A stretch of 52,879 nt of DNA from JALYXS01 sp051003795 (GTDB lineage: Bacteria; Acidobacteriota; Terriglobia; Bryobacterales; Bryobacteraceae), in the NCBI GenBank assembly GCA_051003795.1, contig JBPCKZ010000138.1, forward strand, positions 1 to 52,879, given 5' to 3'. The notes beneath the pieces were generated by a model. That model searched no databases. It worked only from the letters and a program-made list of their open reading frames with translations, and was not told the DNA's origin. How positions within the stretch are numbered: position 1 is the first letter of the stretch; each line of letters starts with the position of its first letter. This document shows positions 7,992 to 15,598 of this stretch, piece by piece. The translations under genes were made by a program, and so were the position numbers.

Positions 7992-8615
7992 ATGAGACTG
8001 ACGAAACTCTCAATTGTTTCCCTCGTGCTGTCATGCACGATCGCCGCTATCCCCGGCTATTCAAAGAGCAAGAAGAAGGGCGCCGACGGTGCTCCATCCG
8101 CGACGGCTGCCAAGACCGATAAAACCGGACCCGCCACGAAAGTCGATCTCAACTCGGCCAGCGAGGCGGATTTAGACAAGCTGCCTGGCGTAGGCCCGGC
8201 CACCGCCAAGAAAATCATCGCCGGACGCCCCTATACCTCGGCCGCCGATCTTTCCCGCGCGGGAGTTCCGGCGAAGACCATCGCGAACATAACGCCCTTT
8301 GTCATCGTCGGTGGCGCCGCCTCCAAAGCCACGGCCGCCACTCCGCCGGTACCCGCGCCCACCCACAAAGCCGCGGTCCCGGCCGCCACCCAGCCCATGA
8401 CCGCCTCGAATTCCATGACGCCGAGCGCGACCCAAGCGCCTGGCGGCGGCAATGGAATGGTCTGGGTGAACACCGAAACCAAGGTCTACCATCACCAGGG
8501 CGACCGCTGGTATGGCAGAACCAAGACTGGCAAATACATGAGCGAAGCCGACGCGCAAAAGGCCGGCTACCGCGATTCCAAACAAGATCCCGCGCTCAAG
8601 AAAAAAGCCGCCTAG
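7992..8615 (+). CDS. Exported helix-hairpin-helix (ComEA-like) protein
   Basis: The 207-residue protein starts at ATG 7992 with signal-like MRLTKLSIVSLVLSC. A Lys-rich linker leads to a ComEA-type helix-hairpin-helix unit at about residues 50-105 (VDLNSASEADLDKLPGVGPATAKKI), which in ComEA binds double-stranded DNA at the cell surface. An Ala/Pro/Thr-rich low-complexity linker follows, then a small C-terminal motif WVNTETKVYHHQGDRWYG-TKTGKYMSEADAQKAGYR of the sort seen in other exported acidobacterial proteins. No competence genes are nearby, so a DNA-uptake role is not supported. Its stop codon is shared in the palindrome CTAG with the convergent GH20 gene. Confidence 0.75.
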   Translation: MRLTKLSIVSLVLSCTIAAIPGYSKSKKKGADGAPSATAAKTDKTGPATKVDLNSASEADLDKLPGVGPATAKKIIAGRPYTSAADLSRAGVPAKTIANITPFVIVGGAASKATAATPPVPAPTHKAAVPAATQPMTASNSMTPSATQAPGGGNGMVWVNTETKVYHHQGDRWYGRTKTGKYMSEADAQKAGYRDSKQDPALKKKAA

Positions 8616-10609
8616 CGATTTACCGGAAGCCCGCTTATCAGCCGCTCTATCGGCTCCACGATCGCGACGACCACCTCCGCGCGGGGTTTCTTTGCGGCTT
8701 GGAGAAACGCGTTTTGCTCCTTGAGCCAGGCTTGGGGCGGACGCTTTCCCCGCTCCCGGTAATCGAGCGCTTGTAGCCCGATCGCCCCGAGCCGCGAAAT
8801 ATCGCGCGAAAGCGGCTCCACTTCCCGCAGCAACTCCGAACCGCGAATCGCCGGTTCCAGTTTCGAGGCGTTGTCCTTCCAGAGCGTCAACCACTTCCGC
8901 GCGGCGTCCCGATTTTCATCCAAGCGGTCCACAATGCGACCGAAATTCCGCGCCACACCGCTCTCGGGCCGCGCCACATCCACCAGGCGGTTTAACGGCG
9001 TTTGTTGCGTATATTGCCGATAATTTCCTCGCGCGTATTCCTTCACCGGCGCGACCACGTCCGCCAGCACTTTTAATGGTTCGACCGGCTCCGAGCCCGC
9101 TAACCGCTCCAGCATGACCAAGTAGCTCGAGCGGTGCGTGAGGCCCAACGCTTCGAGACGACCGCTCATGATATCGAGGCGCCGGTACATGGAATCGACA
9201 TCCCTCACGCTTTGCGGCGACCAGAGCCGCTCGGCGATGGCGGCGGCTCGCGGCCAAATGCGCGAATCCACCGTTTCCGGACTCACGTATTCCGTCCACA
9301 TGCATGCCTCGCCTCCCAGGATTTGCGTTTTTCGCGCCGGCGTCAGCGCGGCAGCCTGTTTCCCTAGCGGATCGACCAAGTAATGCGCGGAAGCGGGATG
9401 CATCAGGTCGAGATAATAACCGGAAGACAGAATTCCCCGATAGCCCAGACGGGCCGCCTCAGCTAACGATTCCTGGCCGCGCCACGACTGAATCAGGATG
9501 TCCTTCGGCAAGCCTGGATCGAGGATTTCATCCCAGCCCTCCATGCGTTTTCCGTGTTTCGCGACGATCGCCTGTAGGCGCCGGTTGAAGTAAGCCTGCA
9601 AGTCGCGATTGTCCTTCATTCCGTGTTCGCGCTTAAAGGCTTGAATGGCGGCATTCCCGTCCCACTGGATTCCATTCACCTCATCGCCGCCAACGTGCAG
9701 GTACTCATCGGGGAATAGCGCGCTCATCTCGCCGATGAACGCGTCGAGAAATTGATAGACCGCCTCCTTCGTGGGATCGAGGCACGGAATTAGAATGCCC
9801 CAAGTCCGCTCGATCCGGAACGGTCCCGGCGCGCTCGCCAGTTCCGGATAGCCCACCAGCCAACTGGTGGCATGCCCCGGCATGTCGAACTCCGGCACGA
9901 CGCGGATTCCGCGCTCGCGCGCATAAGCGAGGACCTCGCGGACCTGATCCCGTGTATAGAAATTGCCGTCCGACCCCATTCCCGTAAGCTTCGGATAGGT
10001 ATTGCTCTCGATGCGGAAACCCTGATCGTCGGTCAGATGCCAGTGAAATACGTTAAGTTTTACGGCCGCCATGCCGTCAAGGGTGCGGTGCACTACCTCG
10101 ACCGGCATCCAGTGGCGGGAAACGTCCAGGTGCAAGCCCCGCCAGGCAAATCGCGGCTTGTCGTCAATCGTCACGGCGGCCGCGGCAAAGCCACCCGGGC
10201 CTGCCGCCGGCAGTTGAAGGAACGTCTCCATGCCGTGAAGCGCGCCCAGCGGAGTTGTCGCCTCCAAACGCGCGCCCGAGGGCGTCACTTCCAGGCGGTA
10301 ACTCTCGTCCTCATTCTACGTTTGCACCGGTTCCCGTGGGCGCCCGCAACGGATCAGGAGGGCGGCGCGCGCGGCATCCGCCGATAAGTCTTGCGTGAGC
10401 GGAAGGCCGGTTTGCTTGATGAGGCGCGTTATGAGCCGCCTGGCCCCGGCCGCCACGGAGTCATCCTGAATCCCTTGCAGCGCGATGCGGAAATTCCCAT
10501 CGATGGCCAGCTTTCCCGGCGCACCCGCGACTTTGGCGGGCGCGGGCATCAGGTCGGCGGCTTGAGCTGCGATTGCGATTGAAATCGTAAGGATACCGCG
10601 CAAGATCAT
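8612..10609 (-). pseudogene. GH20 beta-N-acetylhexosaminidase gene interrupted by an in-frame TAG
   Basis: Two open stretches lie in the same frame and are separated only by one TAG (minus strand, 10318-10316). The first, from ATG 10609, gives a signal peptide and the GH20b N-terminal domain (about 97 residues). The second (about 568 residues) starts N-E-D-E-S-Y-R-L-E-V, the conserved entry to the catalytic domain, and continues with WRGLHLDVSRHW, FHWHLTDDQGFRIES and the catalytic pair D-E in HVGGDEVNGIQWD. Everything after the stop is intact, so this is a one-codon lesion and not decay. Restart is possible at GTG 10288 but would drop the signal peptide and first domain. The intact enzyme would remove terminal GlcNAc/GalNAc from chitin, peptidoglycan or glycan fragments outside the cytoplasm. 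A sequencing or assembly error is the main alternative. Confidence 0.85.
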
Positions 10610-10654
10610 GGAAGTTTCACCAGCATATCAGTGCGCGCCGGGCGTTTCCGGAAA

Positions 10655-10746
10655 GGGACAAATTGTCCGGGCGTGGGCGCGTTGTAAATCTGAATTCCCT
10701 CTTCCGTTTACAGAGATTCGCCAGTTCATAAGCGACAATTTGTCCC
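10655..10746. repeat. 13-bp inverted repeat, 66 bp apart, upstream of the S8 protease gene
   Basis: The arm gggacaaattgtc (10655-10667) is repeated exactly in inverted form as gacaatttgtccc (10734-10746). Each arm is itself nearly palindromic around its centre (gacaa-a-ttgtc). The pair sits in the intergenic stretch 10610-10862, between the divergent GH20 and S8 protease genes. It could be two operator sites for a dimeric regulator or the stems of a cruciform. No gene is seen in this 253-bp stretch. Confidence 0.55.
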
Positions 10747-10862
10747 AACCCGCAACGGAATTGCATCGGCTAAGTAACTGAATTCATGGGGTTGTGTCCG
10801 GCTACGCGCCTGCTTTAGTGAAGGCAACGGCTATGCATTATTCCTAACTTAGGAAACGATCG

Positions 10863-12641
10863 ATGAAAAACATTCTAAAATTCGGCGCAATATTCGGATT
10901 GGCGACGCTGGCGTTTGCCGGGCAATCCAAAATTTCTGACGATTTGCGGACGCTCGATCCGGAATCGCGGGTCGAAGTTATCGTGCAATACAAACATGCG
11001 CCCACCCCCGCGCACCACCAGAAGATCGAAGGCAAAGGCGGCATTCTCAACCAACAGTTCGACGCCCTAAAGGGCGCGCATTACACGATAAGCGCCAAAG
11101 CCCTCAAGTCGATGGAAAAGGACGACGAGGTTCTGCATGTTTCGAGGAATCGCGCGGTACACGGGTTTGCCGCGTCCACCTACGATTACACGCCTCAAAC
11201 CGTCGGCTCGTTCAATTTGGGTCCCGCTCTCGGCAGTGGCGTCGCCGTTGCCGTAATCGATAGCGGCATCGCTCCGAACGCGGATTTCGCGAACGCCAAC
11301 ACCGGAAAATCCCGCATCGTTTACAAACAAAGTTTCGTGGCTGGAACTTCCGATGCATCCGATTATTACGGGCACGGCACTCACGTGGCGGGAATCGTGG
11401 GCGCAAACGGAGCCGGCTCCGCCGGGCCCGGCTACTACCATCAGGTGAAGGGAGTTGCCCCAAGCGCCAATCTGATCAATCTCCGGGTTCTGGATGCGAA
11501 CGGCAAATCGACCGACGCGATTGTGATCGCGGCCATCGAAAAGGCGATTGCGCTGAAGGACGTCTATAACATCCGGGTAATGAATCTCTCGCTGGGACGG
11601 CCGGTATTCGAGAGTTACACCGTCGATCCGCTGTGCCAAGCCGTGGAAGCGGCGTGGAAGGCGGGAATCGCGGTGGTGGTTGCGGCCGGCAATTCGGGCT
11701 GGGATAACTCCGCCGGCACCAGCGGCTATGCCACTATCGACGCTCCCGGGAACGATCCGCTCGCGATCACGGTCGGGGCGATGAAGTCGGAGAGCACGCC
11801 GACTCCCACCGACGATTTGATTGCCAGCTATAGCTCAAAAGGTCCCACGCTGCTCGATCACGTGGTCAAGCCGGATCTCGTCGCGCCGGGCAATTCGATC
11901 TTTTCGATTCTGGATCCGCAAGGGTCGTTGAACAATGCCTATCCGGGGAACATCGCTCCCGTCTCCGCTTTTGAGCGCGCGCCTTATCTGAACCCGCGCT
12001 CGAACTACTTTGTGCTGAGCGGCACCAGCATGGCCGCGGCAGTCGAGAGCGGCGCATCGGCCGCAATGATTGGCCAGGATGGATCGTTAACCCCCGACCA
12101 AGTGAAAGCCACGCTGATGAAAACGGCCTCGAAGAGCTTCCCAGCCAGCAGCCTAGTCACCGTTTCCAATCCGAACGGGCAGGCGATAACGTACGTCAGT
12201 CAGTACGATCTGTTCACGGTGGGGGCGGGGTATTTGAATTTGCCCGCCGCTTTGGCGAGTTCGGATCGCCTGCCAGCCTATGAGACTGCGCAATCTCCGA
12301 CGGCCGCCTATGACGCCTCGAGCGGAAACGTATACGTGGTATCCGGGACCTCGGCGGTCTGGGGCACGTCGGCGGTGTGGGGGACGTCCGCCGTATGGGG
12401 TACGTCGGCGGTGTGGGGGACCTCGGTGTTCGTCGGAGGAAATTCGGCGGTTTGGGGCACATCGGCCGTTTGGGGCACCTCGGCGGTGTGGGGCACCTCA
12501 GCCGTCTGGGGAACCGGAACAGTCAACGGATTCAGCGCGGTTTGGGGAACTTCCGCGGTCTGGGGCACCTCCGCGGTTTGGGGAACGGCCGACGGCTCCG
12601 GTCCCGAGAGTACGAATATCGCGATTAATGGCGAAAAATAA
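10863..12641 (+). CDS. Secreted subtilisin-like S8 serine protease with C-terminal SAVWGT repeat tail
   Basis: The 592-residue preproprotein has a signal peptide (MKNILKFGAIFGLATLAFAG), an I9-like propeptide to about residue 105, and an S8 domain with the full triad: D133 in AVIDSGIAP, H171 in GHGTHVAG and S389 in LSGTSMAA, plus oxyanion Asn277 in AAGNSGW. It should be exported and degrade proteins outside the cell after removing its propeptide. Residues 496-575 are a tail of eleven SAVWGT-like hexapeptides broken by two short inserts, with no known catalytic role. Such tails recur on S8 proteases of this bacterial group in my memory. A possible regulatory inverted repeat lies upstream and a strong terminator follows. 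Confidence 0.92.
   Translation: MKNILKFGAIFGLATLAFAGQSKISDDLRTLDPESRVEVIVQYKHAPTPAHHQKIEGKGGILNQQFDALKGAHYTISAKALKSMEKDDEVLHVSRNRAVHGFAASTYDYTPQTVGSFNLGPALGSGVAVAVIDSGIAPNADFANANTGKSRIVYKQSFVAGTSDASDYYGHGTHVAGIVGANGAGSAGPGYYHQVKGVAPSANLINLRVLDANGKSTDAIVIAAIEKAIALKDVYNIRVMNLSLGRPVFESYTVDPLCQAVEAAWKAGIAVVVAAGNSGWDNSAGTSGYATIDAPGNDPLAITVGAMKSESTPTPTDDLIASYSSKGPTLLDHVVKPDLVAPGNSIFSILDPQGSLNNAYPGNIAPVSAFERAPYLNPRSNYFVLSGTSMAAAVESGASAAMIGQDGSLTPDQVKATLMKTASKSFPASSLVTVSNPNGQAITYVSQYDLFTVGAGYLNLPAALASSDRLPAYETAQSPTAAYDASSGNVYVVSGTSAVWGTSAVWGTSAVWGTSAVWGTSVFVGGNSAVWGTSAVWGTSAVWGTSAVWGTGTVNGFSAVWGTSAVWGTSAVWGTADGSGPESTNIAINGEK
12348..12587 (+). repeat. Tandem 18-bp coding repeat encoding SAVWGT hexapeptides
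   Basis: Eleven copies of a roughly 18-base unit (type tcggcggtctggggcacg) encode SAVWGT. They are grouped 4, 4 and 3 by the inserts SVFVGGN and GTVNGF. Third positions vary (ggcggt, ggcggtg, gccgtt, gcggtt) while the peptide is constant, so protein sequence is under selection and the copies are not all recent. The array lies inside the S8 protease gene. Confidence 0.9.
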
Positions 12642-12647
12642 ACTGCC

Positions 12648-12680
12648 GGGCGGGCAAAAAAGAGTATTGCCCGCCCTTAA
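12648..12680 (+). terminator. Hairpin terminator after the S8 protease gene
   Basis: The arms gggcgggcaa (12648-12657) and ttgcccgccc (12667-12676) form a perfect 10-bp stem with a 9-base loop, seven bases after the stop. Only a short TT follows, so termination may depend partly on Rho. Confidence 0.7.
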
Positions 12681-12815
12681 GTACGGACCGGTACGCGCTC
12701 GCCATAAACGACGCGATCGCAACCGTATTTTTACCGAATTTTCATTGACCGCGTCCAGTAACCGGTTTATACTCATCACAATAAACGCTGTCACGGCGTT
12801 CATAGGTCTCTCCAA

Positions 12816-13346
12816 ATGGGTGCATTGCCAAACATAATTGAGGGCCAAGAACCTGGGATTTATCCGTGGTTCGCTTTGCGCATCCGGTCGCGTTTTGAAA
12901 AGATTACCGCGACCGTTCTCCGCGGTAAAGGTTTCGAGGAATTTTCTCCCTCGTACCGGAGTAGACGCACTTGGTCGGACCGGGTAAAAGAAATCGATCT
13001 TCCCCTGTTCCCCGGATACATGTTCTGCCGCTTCGATCCGTTGGACCGGCTCCCGATTTTGAGCACGCCCGGAGTCGTATCGATTGTCGGAATCGGAAAA
13101 TTCCCCCGGCCGGTGGAAGATCACGAGATCGAGCAGGTCCAGGCTATCCTGGCGTCCGGGGTATCTGCCCAGCCGTGGCCTTTTCTCGCAATTGGTCAAC
13201 GGGTAAGGATCTCCGGCGGGTCGCTGACCGGTCTCGAAGGCTTTCTGGTCAACTTCAAGAACAGCTACCGCCTGGTGGTGTCCGTGACGCTGCTGCAAAG
13301 GTCCGTAGCCGTTGAAATCGACCGCGATTGCATACAGCCGTCCTGA
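12816..13346 (+). CDS. UpxY/RfaH-type NusG paralogue (transcription antiterminator)
   Basis: The 176-residue protein has an NGN domain at about residues 15-115 (WFALRIRSRFEKITATVLRGKGFEEFSP, then LPLFPGYMFCRF) and a KOW domain from about 125 (IGQRVRISGGSLTGLEGFL). Specialised NusG paralogues of the UpxY/RfaH group bind RNA polymerase and help it through long operons, usually the surface-polysaccharide locus that follows them. Here no glycosyltransferase cluster follows; the next genes on the strand are an M20 peptidase, EamA transporter and HtrA protease. The 174-bp gap before it holds the S8 terminator and nothing else I recognise. Family is clear; the target operon is unknown. Confidence 0.86.
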   Translation: MGALPNIIEGQEPGIYPWFALRIRSRFEKITATVLRGKGFEEFSPSYRSRRTWSDRVKEIDLPLFPGYMFCRFDPLDRLPILSTPGVVSIVGIGKFPRPVEDHEIEQVQAILASGVSAQPWPFLAIGQRVRISGGSLTGLEGFLVNFKNSYRLVVSVTLLQRSVAVEIDRDCIQPS

Positions 13347-13391
13347 ATCTAATTTCCGCTGCTACACTTTGGATTGACGGCGGTTCGATCG

Positions 13392-14639
13392 ATGGCGGCG
13401 AATTTCTCAACGGCAGGCGTCTCCCTCAACGACATCTCGCAAGAGCGCGGCGTTCGCGAGGCGCTGCAATGGTTTACGCGCGAAAAACAGTGGATCAACG
13501 ATCTCCACCTGCAGCTTTGCCGCATCCCGGCCCCCACCTTCCTCGAACAACGGCGCGCGGAGTGGTTCTCGGCCCAATTCCGCAACTTTGGATGGGACGC
13601 CCACATCGACCGAGCCGGGAATGTGGTCGCCAGCTTCGGACCGGCCCGCGACGGACCCTTCGTCGCGGTCACGGCTCACCTCGATACGGTTCTCGCCCCA
13701 CGCAATAGGGACGACATCTCGCTCGATCCCGATGGAAAGCTACGCGGCCCTGGCGTTTCCGACAACGGCGCCGGATTGGCCGCTCTGCTGGCCATCGCCA
13801 AGGCGGTCCAAGTCTCGCCGAAACAGGAAGAATGGCGGAACGAGCTGCTTCTCATCGCCAACGTCGGCGAGGAGGGCGAAGGCAACCTGAACGGCATGCG
13901 ATTCCTGTGCCGGACGCCGGGCAATGCCAATTCGGACAATGCCAAAAAGATCGGCTGCTTTCTAGTGCTCGATGGCGCGGCAACCGACCACATCACCACC
14001 CAGGCGCTTGGCAGCCGGCGCTTCGAGATCGCCTTCACTGGCCCCGGAGGCCATAGTTGGAGCGATTCCGGAACCGGAAATCCCGTCCATGCCTTGAGCC
14101 GGGCCGTTTCGCTTTGGACGGAACACAAACTAAACGGAGCGCCCCGCTCTTCGATGAACGTGGGGCTCGTCGATGGCGGCTGCAGCATCAACTCCATCCC
14201 GTCGTTCGCGCGGGCGAAGGTGGATATCCGCTCCGAAAGCGATGAAAAAATGGACGAGTTGGCGGCCCTCCTGCACGCTGCGGTCGAACGAGCCCAAGAT
14301 CTCGAAAACCAGCGGGCTTCGGGGGGCAAGGTGGCCGCCCGCATCAAAGATATCGGTTCGCGCCCCGCCGCCCGCCTTGCGCCGGGCGCCGCTATCTTGA
14401 ATCACTTGAAGGCGGTAGACGCCCATCTCGGCATTCGGTCCAGGATCGATTGCGCCTCGACGGATGCCAATATCCCGCTTTCACTAGGCATCCCGGCCGT
14501 TTCGATCGGCGCGGGCGGAACGGGCGGGTGCGCTCACACCCCGCAAGAATGGTTTAGCCCGGATGGCCGGGACTTGGGCCTAAAGCGCGTGTTTTTGGCC
14601 TTGTCCCTTTTGCTTCGGGACGTCCTTCCGATGGCATGA
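13392..14639 (+). CDS. M20-family metallopeptidase (aminoacylase/dipeptidase type)
   Basis: The 415-residue enzyme carries the M20 dizinc site: H96-L-D98 in TAHLDTVL, D124 in GVSDNGAG, the Glu pair E160-E161 in ANVGEEGEGN, and the late His in CAHTPQEW. The dimerisation domain lies at about residues 205-320. There is no signal peptide, so it should hydrolyse small peptides or N-acyl amino acids in the cytoplasm. I use ATG 13392 in preference to the TTG at 13374 in the same frame. Its stop overlaps the start of the EamA gene (ATGA), implying coupled translation, perhaps peptide salvage with amino-acid export or import. Confidence 0.88.
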   Translation: MAANFSTAGVSLNDISQERGVREALQWFTREKQWINDLHLQLCRIPAPTFLEQRRAEWFSAQFRNFGWDAHIDRAGNVVASFGPARDGPFVAVTAHLDTVLAPRNRDDISLDPDGKLRGPGVSDNGAGLAALLAIAKAVQVSPKQEEWRNELLLIANVGEEGEGNLNGMRFLCRTPGNANSDNAKKIGCFLVLDGAATDHITTQALGSRRFEIAFTGPGGHSWSDSGTGNPVHALSRAVSLWTEHKLNGAPRSSMNVGLVDGGCSINSIPSFARAKVDIRSESDEKMDELAALLHAAVERAQDLENQRASGGKVAARIKDIGSRPAARLAPGAAILNHLKAVDAHLGIRSRIDCASTDANIPLSLGIPAVSIGAGGTGGCAHTPQEWFSPDGRDLGLKRVFLALSLLLRDVLPMA

Positions 14640-15592
14640 AAACCTGGAAAGCGGACCTCGCGCTGGCTGCCGTCACGATAATCTGGGGTTCCACTTTCGT
14701 AGTCGTAAAGAATGCGCTGGCATCCGTTTCCCCGGTCTTGTTCCTGGCGATGCGGTTCACGCTCGCGGCGGTGGTCCTGATTGCGATCCATGCCGCAATT
14801 TATCGGTCCCGATTCGATCGACGTTCGGTCCTCGCGGGTATTGCCGCCGGTTTCCTGCTGTTTGCGGGTTACTTCTTCCAAACCGTTGGACTCCGGCTGA
14901 CAACTCCTTCGAAATCCGCGTTCTTCACGGGCCTTTCGATACCGATGGTACCTTTGGTGGCCGCCCTCGTCTATAGAAAGGTTCCTTACTTGCTCGAAAT
15001 TGTGGGAGTGCTGTTTGCATCGGTGGGCATGGCTTTGATGGCACTCGAGGGCGAGGCGCTGAAACCGGGGCGCGGCGTGTTCGACTCCATGTTTAGCGAC
15101 AACATGTTTCGCGGCGATCTCCTTAGCTTCCTTTGCGCGATTGCGTTTGCCATCCACATCGTGTTGATTGGACACTATACCGGAATGTTCGGATTTGAGA
15201 CCATTGCGGTTACGCAGATCTCGACGGCGGCCGTCCTCTCGCTGGGCTCGTTCTGGTGGATGGAAGCCGCGGTCCTGCATTGGAATTCGGGCGTGTTGGC
15301 TGCCGTTTTGATCACCGGGCTGTTGGCGACCGCTTTGGCGCTCTCCGTGCAGGCATGGGCTCAACAATTCACCACCGCGACCCGCGCCGCGCTGATTTTC
15401 GCTTTGGAGCCGCTCGTCGCGTGGCTCACTTCGTGGTGGTTCGCGGGTGAAGTATTGTCCCGAAGGGGGGAGATTGGGGCGTTTTGCATTTTATCGGGAA
15501 TCTTACTGGTGGAAGTGAAACGCTTCAATCCCTTGAAACATCAATCCAGTAGCGCCGCAACTTCAGATAGTACGGCTGCCAGAGGAGTTTGA
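14636..15592 (+). CDS. EamA/DMT-superfamily inner-membrane transporter
   Basis: The 318-residue protein has about ten hydrophobic segments in two five-helix EamA halves. The first half opens with the family hallmark AAVTIIWGSTFVVVKNAL, and the second ends in LEPLVAWLTSWWFAGEVLSRRGEIGAF, the typical LEP-x-x-A motif. DMT transporters move amino acids, nucleobases or other small metabolites, often outward; substrate cannot be told here. It overlaps the M20 gene by four bases and lies six bases before the HtrA gene, so the three form one transcription unit. Confidence 0.88.
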   Translation: MKTWKADLALAAVTIIWGSTFVVVKNALASVSPVLFLAMRFTLAAVVLIAIHAAIYRSRFDRRSVLAGIAAGFLLFAGYFFQTVGLRLTTPSKSAFFTGLSIPMVPLVAALVYRKVPYLLEIVGVLFASVGMALMALEGEALKPGRGVFDSMFSDNMFRGDLLSFLCAIAFAIHIVLIGHYTGMFGFETIAVTQISTAAVLSLGSFWWMEAAVLHWNSGVLAAVLITGLLATALALSVQAWAQQFTTATRAALIFALEPLVAWLTSWWFAGEVLSRRGEIGAFCILSGILLVEVKRFNPLKHQSSSAATSDSTAARGV

Positions 15593-15598
15593 GAGTAA

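Noticed and set aside
6326..8038. Minus-strand open frame of 570 codons opposite the monooxygenase gene
   Set aside because: It mirrors a GC-rich coding frame, has no family motif, and the plus strand carries clear FAD signatures.
10316..10318. Amber codon as genuine pyrrolysine or recoding site
   Set aside because: No recoding element or special tRNA is visible here, and GH20 enzymes do not need one; mutation or error is simpler.
12348..12587. Possible CRISPR-like array
   Set aside because: The 18-base units run without spacers and are in frame inside a protease gene.
14534..15367. Minus-strand open frame of 277 codons opposite the EamA gene
   Set aside because: It is rich in Arg, Glu and His, as expected of an antisense shadow of a membrane protein.
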